From positions 5,236,855 through 5,300,854 of the forward strand of contig NW_015622544.1 of the NCBI RefSeq assembly GCF_000835495.1: 64,000 nt of DNA, written 5' to 3'. Position numbers and translations under genes: made by a program. The stretch is from Cladophialophora immunda (lineage: Eukaryota; Ascomycota; Eurotiomycetes; Chaetothyriales; Herpotrichiellaceae). Each line of letters starts with the position of its first letter. The stretch's first letter is position 1. Positions 21,201-32,182 of this stretch are shown piece by piece. The notes beneath the pieces were generated by a model. That model had not been told where the DNA came from. It saw only the letters and a program-made list of their open reading frames with translations, and did not search any database.

Positions 21201-21619
21201 TACAAGGTCACAGACGATGTCACGGAGAAGGTGAGCGCAGAATTGCCTCCAATTGTGACTCAGCGCGTCTTGGGAGAAGCCGAAGTCGGCGATATCTTTG
21301 ACATCAAAGTCAAGAAAGGGTCGATGAAGATTGCTGGGTGTCGGGTGACCAACGGCACAATTCGCCGTTCGGAAAAGATCCGAGTGCTGAGGAGAGGTGA
21401 GGTGATTTACACCGGTAAGTTTGTTCCGCGGTATTGGCTGTTATGTCCACTAACGAAGGTTTAGGCATGCTCAACTCCTTCAAAAACATCAAGAAGGATG
21501 TTACAGAGATGCGAAAGGGGTCTGAATGCGGGATGGGCTTCGAGAACTGGGAAGAATTCGAAGTTGGCGATCAGATCCAGTCGTTTGAAGAAATCAGCGA
21601 GAAGCGAGCCTTGCATTAG
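18237..21619 (+). CDS. IFM1: Mitochondrial translation initiation factor IF-2
   Basis: Exons 18237-21414 and 21465-21619 (intron GTAAGT...GTTTAG, 50 bp) give about 1110 aa. The GTPase core has G1 GHVDHGKT (near residue 577), G3 DTPGHAAF and G4 NKVD, then IF2 beta-barrel domains and a C-terminal domain ending in [19 protein letters not shown]. It places initiator tRNA on the mitochondrial small subunit. The N-terminal third is a long Arg/Ser/Pro-rich, probably disordered region, and near residues 78-97 it has [19 protein letters not shown], resembling a RanBP2-type zinc finger but with one residue, not two, between the first cysteines. The true N-terminus is uncertain: the first Met lacks a classic presequence, although an Arg-rich stretch ([11 protein letters not shown]) follows. 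Confidence 0.93.
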
Positions 21620-22255
21620 CGCCCCTGCGTGGTCCAGCCAGGACTTTTCTTTCCAGAAAGAAGACCAAGAGTCTGGGACAGAAGTCAGATGAAACACGAC
21701 GGTGGAGCGGGCGGCTGTGCGCGAGACTGCGAGGCCGCAAGGCTGGCGCCCTTTTCCAGAGTCACTCCCAGCCAATCAATGGCTCGTCTTGGCCTGGTCT
21801 TGGCAACAACTCCGCCCCTGCCAGCATCTTGTCTTGGCCAGCTGAACACCAACCATTACCATCTCTACTCTGTCGCGGAAACAAAGACCACTTTCTGCAT
21901 AGACGACTTGCGGTCGCTGCGTTTGTTTCACGGCATAGAAGAAACATGTTTCAATGAACAGATATAGAACCAGATTAGAACTGCCAGAAGGGCAACCTCC
22001 ATGGCGTCGCCAACCTGATACGCGCCACGCCATGATACTTCAAAAGGTCCATCGAAGTATCTAGCAACAAGTCGGGCACCCGATGAATCTTCTCTCATAC
22101 ATTTGAGTTTGTTTGCATAGCTGAGGAGTTCTGTTGACATATACTGTTTTCCTTGAGCACGCAGGCGTCATTCTAACAGTTTAATCAACCATCCTCCTAT
22201 CACCTACAATTTATACCACGGCAACTACTTGAACCTCAGATACTGCTGGACAGTC
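21620..22255. other. Intergenic region
   Basis: About 640 bp between IF2 and the secreted-protein gene. No recognisable gene; it presumably holds the IF2 terminator and the promoter of the downstream gene. Confidence 0.5.
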
Positions 22256-23353
22256 ATGCCTACCTTCATCTCCATACTTACCCTCCTTTTCTTGTTGACA
22301 CCAATCCTGGCTGGTCCAATTCGGAGGTATGTTCTCGCAGACGTTTCCCCCGGCCTATGTTGATTTCATTGCAGGCCCGATAATGTAATACGTCGTTCGA
22401 ACCAGCCACCAAAACGCTATGTGGTGAACAACCTCCTCTCAGTGACTCACGGACTGCCGAAGAGGCGGCAAGCTCCCACCGACCCAGCGAACAAAGAGGC
22501 CGCAACACAAACCGCCTCGAGCCTCAATCCGTTCGCGACCCAGACAGGGAGTGGGACGGAGAATGGAGCGGTGCCTGCTGTCGGCGTGGGAGGAGACAAC
22601 ACCAGTCTGATCAGCCTGTTGACGCAGACCACAATTGAAGTAGCCACTCAGACGGCGGCACCCAGCGAGACGACAACGTCGACCACAGAGAGCACTGCTG
22701 CCGAGCAGACCGCTTCTTCTGACGGAGCTACAAGCAACACCTCACAGGCCGTGGGCTCCGGAACAGCCATTCAGCCCAATGCCGCGCAGACCGGAGCACA
22801 GGAGCCATCGACCTCGACCGTCACGGTGCAGGCCCAAACGACCGTCTTCCAGACCGTGTTTGTGACCGCTGAAGTCACCGCCTCCGCTACTGACTCTGGC
22901 GCTGTGCCCGCGACGGCTTCAACCACCTCGTCAGACAGCGCGGCAGAGGCGTCTCCCGCATCGAGTACCAGCGCTGGAGACCAAGGAGACCAACCGCCCG
23001 CCGGGGCAGTGACGATTGTGTTCGTCACGGCCAGTCCGACCTTCACGGGGCCTATTGCTGGATACACGACGCTGACGCCGGACGCGAACGGCAATGCCGC
23101 GAGCACCGCGACACCAGAGACCGCGACAGATGCAGCCACGCTACCTTCATCCTCGTCGTTCCCGGAGCCCGCTGCTCAAACCACGCCGTCCACCTCGACC
23201 ACGGAATCGGTGGTCGTCTCTTCGTCATCACCCGCTGAAGCAACCACGACGTCGGCGACGGATGGATTGGCGGTGATTCCAGTCACGCCTAACCCGACCC
23301 AGGGCCAGGTTACGGTGACGGAGACCGTAACCACGACCGTTACTGCGCGCTAG
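22256..23353 (+). CDS. Secreted Ser/Thr-rich protein with Kex2-type sites
   Basis: Exons 22256-22326 and 22375-23353 (48-bp intron) give 349 aa. A clear signal peptide (hydrophobic residues 4-19, ISILTLLFLLTPILAG) is followed by a basic propeptide-like segment. Lys-Arg pairs at residues 37-38 and 53-54 bracket the 14-residue stretch YVVNNLLSVTHGLP. The rest (about residues 60-349) is very rich in Thr, Ser, Ala and Gln and suits heavy O-mannosylation; repeated VTV/TET motifs occur and the end is TVTETVTTTVTAR. I see no hydrophobic tail for a GPI anchor. Function unknown: a cell-wall or extracellular glycoprotein is likely, and release of a small peptide is possible. Confidence 0.78.
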
Positions 23354-23460
23354 GATATAGAGGGAAGGAAGAAAAGCTTGTACATATGCGGTATTTACGC
23401 ATGGTTCGTTGGATAACACTAGGCACCCTCATAGAGAGTGAATGTATATAAAATTGGGAT

Positions 23461-23476
23461 GACTGACTGACTGACT
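23461..23476. repeat. GACT tetranucleotide repeat
   Basis: Four GACT units lie in the short convergent space between the secreted-protein gene and the dihydroorotase gene. Confidence 0.8.
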
Positions 23477-23538
23477 GATTTTCTCACGGTATTTGTTCCC
23501 CTTGATTCTGTGCTCTCCTTCTCCAGTGCAGATATTCC

Positions 23539-25178
23539 CTACGCCAGCCAGCTCAAACTGAAAACCGGAGCCGCGGCTTTCGACACGCCAATCTCCACTG
23601 CGCCATCCGCGCTCCTGATGCTCGGTGGGATCGTCTCGCCTTTTCTCTCGAGCACGATGGTCTTGAGTCGTCGTTGCCCGTCCGTGGCGGTAGCGGTGGG
23701 AGAGTCGGGCACCGGCAGCTTGTAGAAGCGCCGGCTCGACCGGCTCAGGAACCGCTCCAGCTGGTCCTGCGTGACCTCGTCTTCTCGCAGGACGCCTCGC
23801 GCAATGGCCTCTTCGAAGGCGAGGAGCACGAGCTGCGTGGCGAAGGGCTGGGTGAAGACGCCCGCCGGCACGGCTTTGGTGGTGCCGTTGACCACCTTGG
23901 ACGCGAGCGGGTGCGGTGCGCTGTCGCTGCCACTAAAGCCGGGGAGGAAAGGTTAGAAAAGTGAATACGGAGCGAGATCATTCATGGCTGGTGAAGACGA
24001 CGATAATGGGGGGGGACCTTACAAGAAGAATTTCGGGTCGCCGCTGCACGCCGCTTTGATCAGGGCGTCTCGATCCGAGGCCTTTTTGGGGATGGGTTTG
24101 CAGAACGCCAGGGGGTCGGTGTGGCTGTCGTCGCCGGTCAGGTAGAGGTGGTGTGCCGTGATCGTTCCTGCAGTGTCCAGATGCTTAGAATAGGAGTGGT
24201 AAGAAGGACAACTAGACGCTGGGAAACCCTGGGTGTATAAAGCCTGCTATAGAGGGTATCGGCCCTTGGTGGGGGGGAGACGAACCTGCAACTGAGGGAC
24301 CGCAAGCCCGTACAGCATCCAGCGCCGCGGCGGTAGAGCAGTGCTATAAGAGAGTTAAATATGGTATCAGAAAATGAATAGATGAGAATCTACTCACCTC
24401 GAGGACACACCGGAGACGTGGAAACTTCTCATGCAGCTTCTTCAGCTCCGGCAGGAACGCCTCTTCGAGAGAAATGTCCTCGCTTGGTAGAGGCCCCGGC
24501 CACTCGCCGTGCAGATTGAGCACGAGGTCATGCTCCTCCATGGCGGCGAAGACGGGAGAATAGGCACTGAGAAAATCCGCCGGCACCCCGGACTCGGAGT
24601 TCGTGGTCACGCCTGAAGGCACGTGTCAATAGACCAATATATACCCTCCCAACGCCGAGGAGAGGGAGCCTCTTTCGTGGAAGCAGTAGGTCTTACCTTG
24701 GGGATACATCTTGACTCCAGCAATGCCTGCGGCTGCGGCCTCTGCGATCACTTCGGGCGTGATCGAGGGATGGAGCTGGGGTGTTGTTAGTTAGACCAGG
24801 CGCGGACATAGCCATAAATCACGCACGTAGAGGGACATGAGATAGTGGACTCGAGGCTCGATGGACCTGAGAGCAGACTGGTATTCCAGGGCTTGGGCCA
24901 CACTGGTAATCGGCGGTTGTAGATTGGGCTGATGAGTCCTTTGATTAGTGGCAGGGGTGAGACGTGGTGAGGCTCTGCATACCATCACAAACACCGTATC
25001 AACTCCTCCTTTCAAGATCTGAGGCACCACTAACTCCATGACCTATAGGGAAGAACAACCACTTCAGTCTGGATCCGATCCCACGGGCGGTGGTAAGTTT
25101 TACTTTGTCTTGCCGTAGATGCACATGCATATCAGCCGTGGGCGGCAATTCCAGACGCTGGACGTCTCGTAGTCGCAT
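23539..25178 (-). CDS. URA4: Dihydroorotase
   Basis: Eight exons (25178-25104, 25042-24983, 24928-24827, 24775-24697, 24612-24398, 24343-24286, 24167-24023, 23932-23539) give 375 aa with every phase closing. The enzyme closes carbamoyl-aspartate to dihydroorotate in pyrimidine synthesis. The binuclear zinc ligands are all visible: His18 and His20 in HVHLR, Lys101 (carboxylated) in AGVKMYPQG, His140 in LHGE, His178 in EHCST, and Asp248 in GSDSAPH. These closely match the E. coli type II enzyme numbering. PNLQPP and TAHHLYL are further family blocks. Eight exons in 1.6 kb is dense for this window. The gene diverges from the DUF218 gene. Confidence 0.95.
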
Positions 25179-25640
25179 CTTGTTGGAAATTTTGAGAAGG
25201 ACTTGGTGAGGATCAGAAGGCTTTTGTGTCGGGCGGACAGAACGACAGTAGATCAGCCAGGAGCCCAAGACTTCTGAGGCAAGTGTTGAACTGTCGAGTA
25301 TGAAAATGTGAGTCTCCCCAATATATCCACACGGTCTCCGGCGAGGTATAGACATCGAGGTGAGTTTTCGACACTAAACCCTATTGGTAAAGCCACAAAC
25401 GGAGTCCAAGACGTCCAGAGTTTGGGGTACATCTTTAGGTGGAAAAAACCCTGGTCTTGTAAGAGATGGGAGGGATGTCGTGTCTATGGAAGGGCTATTG
25501 TAGACATGTCGATGGTGTAGCAGCTGGTGGCATATCCCTTTACTCTGACCGCCAACGATAAGCCCCTCCCCAACAAGACTCTGATCTCCTCTTCCTCCCC
25601 TCCTCTTTTACCGTGCTCTGCAGCACTCTATCACATCTCA
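25179..25640. promoter_or_regulatory. Divergent intergenic region of URA4 and the DUF218 gene
   Basis: A 462-bp space between start codons. The right-hand frame is open from 25527, but the conserved part of the protein begins at 25641, so the first portion is probably leader. No other gene seen. Confidence 0.5.
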
Positions 25641-26706
25641 ATGCCTCTACAGTCGCTTGTCCCTTCTCATCTGATCATCGTCTGCTGCCATGCCATCTAC
25701 CTAGGCCCTGGGCCGCACTCTGCGAGCGAGGACGAGTCCAACTGGCTAATTGAGCCCTTTCAGGCGGGTGAAACGGACACGTACGTAAAGCATGTCGAGG
25801 CTGGCATCAAGGAGTTGGCGAGAGACAGGGAGCACGCAATTCTGGTCTTCAGCGGTGCGGCCACCAAGCCTGACAAGACGCCGCTCACCGAGGCGGAAGG
25901 GTATTTGGTAAGTCAAGTCTGGGGACTGCCCTGTATGATGATAGGAGTTGCTTGCTCAGGGAAGGGAGTGACAGCAACGCTTCATACAAGAAGAATGATG
26001 TGATGACACCGATCAGTTGATCCCATGCTAACGAGACCCCTAGAACGTCGCCCTTGAGCACGATCTCTTCGGCTTGGAGACTACTCCCCCAACGCTGAGA
26101 CAACGCAGCTTCGTCGACCGCTACGCCACGGACTCGTACCAAAACATTCTCTGCTCGCTGGTCCAGTTCCCTCTCTTTGTCCAACAACTGCAGTCCCGGA
26201 ATCTGACAAAAGCCACAATCCCACCACCGCCGACTCCCCAGAGTGCCCCGACTCGTACCCCTACCCAGAATGTCGACGATGACGACGACGACGAGAAGCA
26301 AGGGGGCGAAACTACCAGGACACCCTTCCCAACCAAGCTCACAATAATCTCCCACGCCTTCAAACGAGCCCGCTTCCTCAACCTGCACCTCCCCGCCCTC
26401 CGCTTCCCGCTCCAGTCAACTGTATACGTCGGTATCAACCCGCCTTTCACCCCGGTCAAACTCGCAGAGATCGAGGAGGGCGATCGACTTCGTGGCTACG
26501 GCGCGTGGGAGAAGGATCTGTATGGCGCTGGCGAGGGCTTAAGCAAGAAGAGAGACAAGAGAGGTTGGGACGGCGAGGAGTTCAGGAGGGAGGTGTTGGA
26601 GAGGTTCGGCAACGGGAAACGCAAAGGCGAGCTGGAAGGTCTGGTGTTTTGGGACGGTGGGATGAGCGGGACGACTTTGTGGCAGGGAAGCGTCCCGTGG
26701 GAATGA
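25641..26706 (+). CDS. DUF218 domain protein
   Basis: Exons 25641-25907 and 26044-26706 (136-bp intron) give 309 aa. The start Met precedes PSHLIIVCCHAIYLG, the first strand of a DUF218 (YdcF-like) fold. ILVFSGAATKPDKTPLTEAEGY matches the family's second block, RSFVDRYATDSYQNI the third, and LTIISHAFKRARFLNLHL the fourth. A Pro/Thr-rich, Asp-run insertion (about residues 172-195) interrupts the domain. Fungal members are uncharacterised; bacterial relatives include envelope proteins such as SanA and YdcF, but no enzymatic role follows here. There is no convincing signal peptide, only a short hydrophobic start. Convergent with the Pro-rich gene, with 210 bp between stop codons. Confidence 0.82.
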
Positions 26707-26916
26707 GATTTGACATCGAAATGTGCGGTTCACTGATGTATTGCGAGATAAGACGAAAATTCTATCAGTTACCTTAGACGAGCTATTCCTATCTCCTTTC
26801 CTTATCACCATGTTTCTCGTGAATGCACAATCACAATCACACCTCCTCCCACAAGTTTACCGACTCCTTTCTTTCCAGTTGTGTTCCTGCCTCCTTTCAC
26901 GAACCATGTCCCGGTT

Positions 26917-28107
26917 TCAGTACCGTGGTTTCGACTTCTCCGTCCACACGTCCATTGCCTCCACGACCGGTGCTCGCCCAAACTTCACTGTTCCCCGCAG
27001 CGCCTCTTCTCGATATATCCAGTGAATATCAGAGCTGTCAACCACCACTCGCGGATACATGTCGCTGGTCCAAGTGGAAAGGTTGTTTGGTGTTGGAGCT
27101 CGCGACGGAGTCGGTGCTCTTGGTGGAGCAGCCGCCGGAGCTTGACCGAAACCTGAACCTGAACCTGGGATGGGAGCTGGTGCAATAGCCGTGCGAATCC
27201 GAGACGGTGCTACTGCAGGAATTGAGGGCTGAGAGGGAGCTGAAAATGATGGTGGATAGTGATCCGGAACTGTAGCTGGGTAATGAACGGGCTGTAGCCT
27301 CGGAGTCGGCACTTGTTCATGAATGGGATAATTAGGTCGCCGGAGATCTTGCATGAAACCTGGAGCTGGAGAATAGTACGTTGATGCAGAAGAGCCGTAG
27401 GATTCGTATGAAGCGTGACGTGGAAGGGTGGCTAGACCACAGACTGGTGACGGACCACCGACCTGGTTTCTCGGAGGACGATATGCATGCGCTCCCTGGT
27501 ACTGTCCTAGAGCAGCAATGCGCACGGAAATGGGATTTGAGGGTGGAATCTGGTATTCCTGCCATGTCTGATATCGAACTCTTGGTTCTGGTGCATGATA
27601 CGGGGTTGGGAATGAAGTCGGACCTGAGGCTGGAGTGGAAGAGAACCCTCGGGCTGTTGTGTTCAATGTGCCCACCCAGACCGGTTGTTGTGCTGACCTC
27701 AGCGCGGCTTCCTCATCGCGAGCATTTTGCAGAGTATGTAGAATCTCAGTGCTGGTGCCACCGTCCGTAGACTCTCTCCGGAGCCGCACAAAAGCTTTAC
27801 GTGTGAGGGTCCGCCACTGAGAGTGCCGAATGTATTCTTCACTCCCTCTCATGGCTACTGTTGTTGTGCGGAAAAGCCAGGGGCCATCATCGACGGTGAA
27901 GCGTCCTGTTGCTTGGCTTGTCACAGTCAGATCAGTCGAGTGGAAATGATTGTTCTTGATTAGAGTGGCGATGGGCGCTGAGACGTCTGATAGGCATGTC
28001 ATGAACTGGTTCCATGGCGTTGTCCTGGTAATAGGAAGTTGAACCCGCAAGTTGCAGACCTTGTCGACAAAGTAGACCGACATTGATTCTGATCCCTGAG
28101 AAGCCAT
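26917..28107 (-). CDS. Pro/Ser/Tyr-rich protein of unknown function
   Basis: A single exon of 396 aa that I cannot assign. The N-terminal 130 residues appear folded (SVYFVDKVCNLRVQLP, WLFRTTTVAMRG), followed by about 200 residues of low-complexity Pro/Ser/Tyr sequence (SYGSSASTYYSPAPGF and similar) and a more conserved-looking tail with WIYREEALRGTVKFGRAP. The ATG at 28107 has a purine at -3 and G at +4; the frame continues upstream only to a TTG at 28128. No signal peptide or membrane helix. An upstream 64-codon frame (28237-28431) also begins MAS and could be a separate small gene or a lost 5' exon. Confidence 0.6.
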   Translation of the reverse strand: MASQGSESMSVYFVDKVCNLRVQLPITRTTPWNQFMTCLSDVSAPIATLIKNNHFHSTDLTVTSQATGRFTVDDGPWLFRTTTVAMRGSEEYIRHSQWRTLTRKAFVRLRRESTDGGTSTEILHTLQNARDEEAALRSAQQPVWVGTLNTTARGFSSTPASGPTSFPTPYHAPEPRVRYQTWQEYQIPPSNPISVRIAALGQYQGAHAYRPPRNQVGGPSPVCGLATLPRHASYESYGSSASTYYSPAPGFMQDLRRPNYPIHEQVPTPRLQPVHYPATVPDHYPPSFSAPSQPSIPAVAPSRIRTAIAPAPIPGSGSGFGQAPAAAPPRAPTPSRAPTPNNLSTWTSDMYPRVVVDSSDIHWIYREEALRGTVKFGRAPVVEAMDVWTEKSKPRY

Positions 28108-29385
28108 GACTTTGGACCCTGACTCCAACGGACTTTGAAGAAGGCGTCTTGGTTCCGGCGTTGATGAGGAGTTTTGACAATTTCCAAAGTTATGCCTTCT
28201 GCTCTGCGGCTGACGGTTTATTTGAGTAGAGAAATGTTATGCAGGGATAGGATTGTTGGAGGTGGTGAAAGGGATCCATATCTCCTCTCTGAAGCATCTG
28301 TTTATTTGCTTGATTGACAGCCATGAAACATGGCCTTTGTCAATGTTTGTTCCGGTAGACGTGCTGTGGCGGTCAAACGAGATCAGAGGTATCTGCGACC
28401 ATGGAGTTGGAGTGGAGTTCTTGGAAGCCATTGTCCTATGATTGTTAGGTTTGGAAGCTCACTGCACTGTCCAGGGGGATTTCAGCCTTGTCTTTGTCGG
28501 TGCCAAAATTGCCCGTCTTCAGCTCTGTGCCCTCCGTGTTCCAATCTGACAGGAGACAGAGTGCGAGGTTGTGAGCTACTATCATCACAAAGGAGCCATA
28601 CCTGCCGCTATAAACAAAGAAGAATGAACCCGTAAATAAACAAACATGAAACTGTCCACAGGCATACGAAAGACGGATTCCGGGTTGCTACTGAGACTGC
28701 CAGGCAGACTCTCTTGATCACGTCTTACCACTCATATTCTTCAGGAAAGATGCCAGCAATGAGATAAAGAGACCGGTCAAGATCGGAGGATCCTTTTTGC
28801 ATCAACTGGGACAATCAGGGAACAAGATACTCTGAAAACAGGCCATAATGAAATTCGAGAAGCATTCCGAAGACCGGCCGCTAGTGAGCAAGAAGACCTT
28901 TCTTTCTTGAGATTTGTCTCCCCGCCAGATGGGGCGCTCCAACAGCCCATTGAATGAGTTATGCACTCTAGGTTGAGACTGAGTGAAGATGGCCGAGCAA
29001 ATGAAAGGGGAAGTCGTCGGGCCCAGTCGTGACCCGCACCGGCTGGAGTCGGCAAGTTGCGGTTGACTTAAAACAGTCTATTCTTTTAGTGGTCTAGCTT
29101 CCATCGAAAGAGGAAGGTTCACCGAGCAAATATGCAGGACGAGGCTGAATCGGCCAGCCTTCCCAAAATTCGCTCAAATGCACTAAACTCGATTGGATCC
29201 TCAGACTGGAGCTCCAACTCCGGGAAACACTGCGTCTCCCCGTCAAGCGGCGTTCTGCTCGCTACAATTTCTCAGCACTTTGCCTTGCCCCAGCTATTTG
29301 GTGACTGGATTTCCTTTGCGACTCTTGGTCGCTTCCCTTCATTGTCCTCTCAGCTCCTTCTCCCTCAACTTGGTTGGTTTTCAAG
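28108..29385. other. Divergent intergenic region
   Basis: About 1.3 kb between the Pro-rich gene and LPD1. Apart from the 64-codon minus-strand ORF at 28237-28431 there is no supported coding signal. The part next to 29386 should hold the LPD1 promoter. Confidence 0.45.
28237..28431 (-). CDS. Possible small ORF upstream of the Pro-rich gene
   Basis: A 64-codon frame begins MASKNSTPTPWSQIPLISFD at an ATG in good context (ACAATGG) and ends ...TTSNNPIPA. It has no recognised motif and no clear donor that would splice it to the Pro-rich gene downstream. It could be an upstream ORF, an orphan small gene or chance. Confidence 0.25.
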   Translation of the reverse strand: MASKNSTPTPWSQIPLISFDRHSTSTGTNIDKGHVSWLSIKQINRCFREEIWIPFTTSNNPIPA

Positions 29386-31052
29386 ATGCTCAAGACATTG
29401 GTACCAAGGACGGGCCGGTCGCTCCTCTCAACGAAAGCTCCGCATCTAGGGCCAGCAAACCTCCGAACCGCCCCCAGCTTCCAGATCGTCTCCCAGAACC
29501 AGCAAAGAAGGAGGGGATATGCTTCGGAGTCGTCAGAATACGACATTGTGTTCGTCGGTGGCGGTGTCGCGGGCTATGTTGGTGCAATAAAAGCTGGCCA
29601 GTCAGGCCTGAAGGTGCGCATATTCTGCTCCAGGGCAAAACGGACTACTCGGACCCAGATTCTGACTCCCTTGCTAGACAGCATGTATCGAGAAGAGAGG
29701 GAGACTTGGGGGCACATGTCTGAACGTCGGCTGCATTCCCTCAAAATCACTCCTCAATAATTCACACCTATACCACCAAATACTCCACGACACCAAAAAG
29801 CGAGGGATTGACGTCAATGATGTCCAGCTCAACCTTACCCAAATGATGAAGGCCAAGGATGATTCTGTCCTTGGTCTGACAAAGGGTGTCGAATTCCTCT
29901 TCAAGAAGAACAACGTCGACTACATCAAGGGCACAGGATCCTTTGCGGACGAACACACGATCAAAGTCAACCTGCTCGAGGGCGGTGAGACCGAGGTCAA
30001 GGGCAAGAATATCGTTATTGCTACCGGTAGCGAATCAACACCATTTCCCGGTCTGACGATCGATGAAAAGAAAGTCATCACCAGCACAGGTGCTATTGCT
30101 CTGGAAGAAGTGCCCAAGAAGATGGTGGTGATTGGCGGTGGTATTATTGGCTTGGAAATGGTATTTCAAGCTCCCCCTCATATTTTCGATGTCTTTTCTA
30201 ATGCGTTACTAGGCCTCAGTATGGTCTCGCCTCGGCTCCGAAGTCACCGTCGTCGAATTCCTTGGCCAAATCGGCGGCCCCGGCATGGATGCGGAAGTTG
30301 CCAAACAAGCGCAAAAGATCCTTAGCAAGCAAGGTATCAAATTCAAGGTTAATACAAAAGTTACTCAGGGCGACGCCAGCGGCGAGGGTGTCAAAATTGC
30401 CGTCGAAGCTGCAAAAGGTGGCAAGAACGAATCTCTAGATGCTGATGTTGTGCTCGTGGCTATCGGGCGTCGACCTTACACCGAAGGCTTGGGTATTGAA
30501 AACATTGGTATCGAAATGGATGAGCGCAAACGGATAGTCATCGACCAAGAATACCGAACCAAGATTCCGCACATCCGATGCATTGGCGACGTCACCTTCG
30601 GACCCATGCTCGCGCACAAAGCCGAAGAAGAAGGGGTTGCCTGCGTCGAGTACATCACCAAGGGCTATGGACATGTCAACTACGGTGCCATCCCATCTGT
30701 CATGTACACGCACCCTGAAGTTGCGTGGGTCGGCCAGAACGAAGGCGAGCTGAAAGCCGCGGGTGTCAAATACAAAGTGGGCACTTTCCCCTTCACCGCC
30801 AACTCGCGTGCCAAAACCAACCTGGACACCGAAGGGTTTGTGAAGTTCCTCAGCGACGCGGAAACAGATAGGATCTTGGGCATCCACATCATTGGGCCGA
30901 ACGCCGGGGAGATGATCGCGGAGGGCACATTAGCGCTTGAATATGGCGCGAGCAGTGAGGATGTGGCGAGGACATGCCACGCTCACCCAACCCTTGCTGA
31001 GGCATTCAAGGAGGCGGCCATGGCCACATATAGCCAGGCCATCCATTTCTAA
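29386..31052 (+). CDS. LPD1: Dihydrolipoamide dehydrogenase (E3)
   Basis: Exons 29386-29613, 29678-30160 and 30213-31052 give 516 aa. The N-terminus is a mitochondrial presequence ([19 protein letters not shown]), then the FAD fold [13 protein letters not shown], the redox-active disulfide Cys90/Cys95 in [14 protein letters not shown], the NAD-binding glycine motif [12 protein letters not shown], the second FAD motif [18 protein letters not shown], and the C-terminal active-site His-Pro in [11 protein letters not shown]. It reoxidises lipoamide in pyruvate, 2-oxoglutarate and branched-chain dehydrogenases and in the glycine cleavage system. Intron 1 interrupts just before TACIEKRG. Every catalytic residue is present. 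Confidence 0.97.
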
Positions 31053-32182
31053 GCCTCCGGTCAAGGGCACGAGGAGATGTGTGTGTGTTGTGGCCGAGAC
31101 GTTGGGGCATTATCAAATCTGTGATCGTTGAAGAGAGCGTGTCTGGGACAAGCAGGGAATTTGGGCAGCAAACAAGCATTGTACTTAAACCTAGGCATGT
31201 AAAAAACCACTCGGAGTCCCTCCTGATGGGACTCACTCCAGCTGTTAGCCTCCCCTTTGGAAAAGCCCCTGTTTGGCGGCTCTGCACCGGGCTCTTCGGG
31301 TTGGATTCATACATATAATAATACCGAGTAGCTACCTGGTACTCAGCCATATGAACAGGGAGGAGGGTGGAGCTACTCAGCGCGGATAAGTCTCGCCGAG
31401 TGACGTCGCTGTTTGTCAATGAGAGTCCTATGTGTCTAAGTACCAGGGCTGGATCAGAATAACCTGCTCACCTAATACTCCGATTTCGCAGGAGCTCCTC
31501 GAGTGTTTATTGTTGTCGAAAAACCTTCACAGCAATGTCTCGGAAGAGTGAGTATTGGTCTGATTTTTGCATTTCTCTTTCATTACTGCTACCTAAAAAC
31601 TACTTCTGGAGGTAGTATCTTGCCCCGTCACAGATAAGTCATGCAGCGCCCAATAAACCATGTGCTGTATCATACACATTAAGAGCAGTTCGACCTGTGA
31701 GGATCATCTGCATTACCCAGATCTTGCACACATTCAATTCATAGCAAGCATTCCATGTCCCGCATTGTCTTTGGTTTTTTGGCCTTTTCTTATCTTCATG
31801 ATTGGTATGTTGTATGTCGATGCGGCGTGCAGGCTGCCAGGCATGCAAATGTAGTTGTTCTAGAGAGAGTGACAGAGGGTGATTTCCAACGCCGGTGAAG
31901 GACGGATCAGAAGCGGCGAATCGTAATACGCCGGGTATTTTTGTCTTCCAGATTAGACCAGCTTAGCTGTAGACTGGTATGCCGCAAATTGATCGTCATT
32001 GGAGTTATCGCAAAGCATGGATCGCGAGACGTATCGTGGGAACATTTAGACTTTGCAGAACGTTAGCCGTCAATTTCCCAAGAGCGGCGGGGAATGTCTC
32101 CAAGCATACGTGACGCAGAGTCGGAGAAGCAGGATTGAGCCTCTTTTCATTGTCCGTTTCCCAAAGATTCTGCTTCACATGT
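31053..32182. other. Intergenic region with a possible micro-gene start
   Basis: About 1.1 kb between convergent LPD1 and the Nce102-like gene. AATGTCTCGGAAGAGTGAGT near 31533 looks like a tiny first exon (MSRK) with a donor. Joining it to an acceptor near 31743 would give a single-membrane-span protein of about 41 aa, but I recognise no family and several acceptors compete. Confidence 0.35.

Noticed and set aside
31533..31854. Possible micro-gene MSRK plus one membrane span
   Set aside because: Start and donor look good, but several acceptors compete and the product matches no family I know, so I did not call it.
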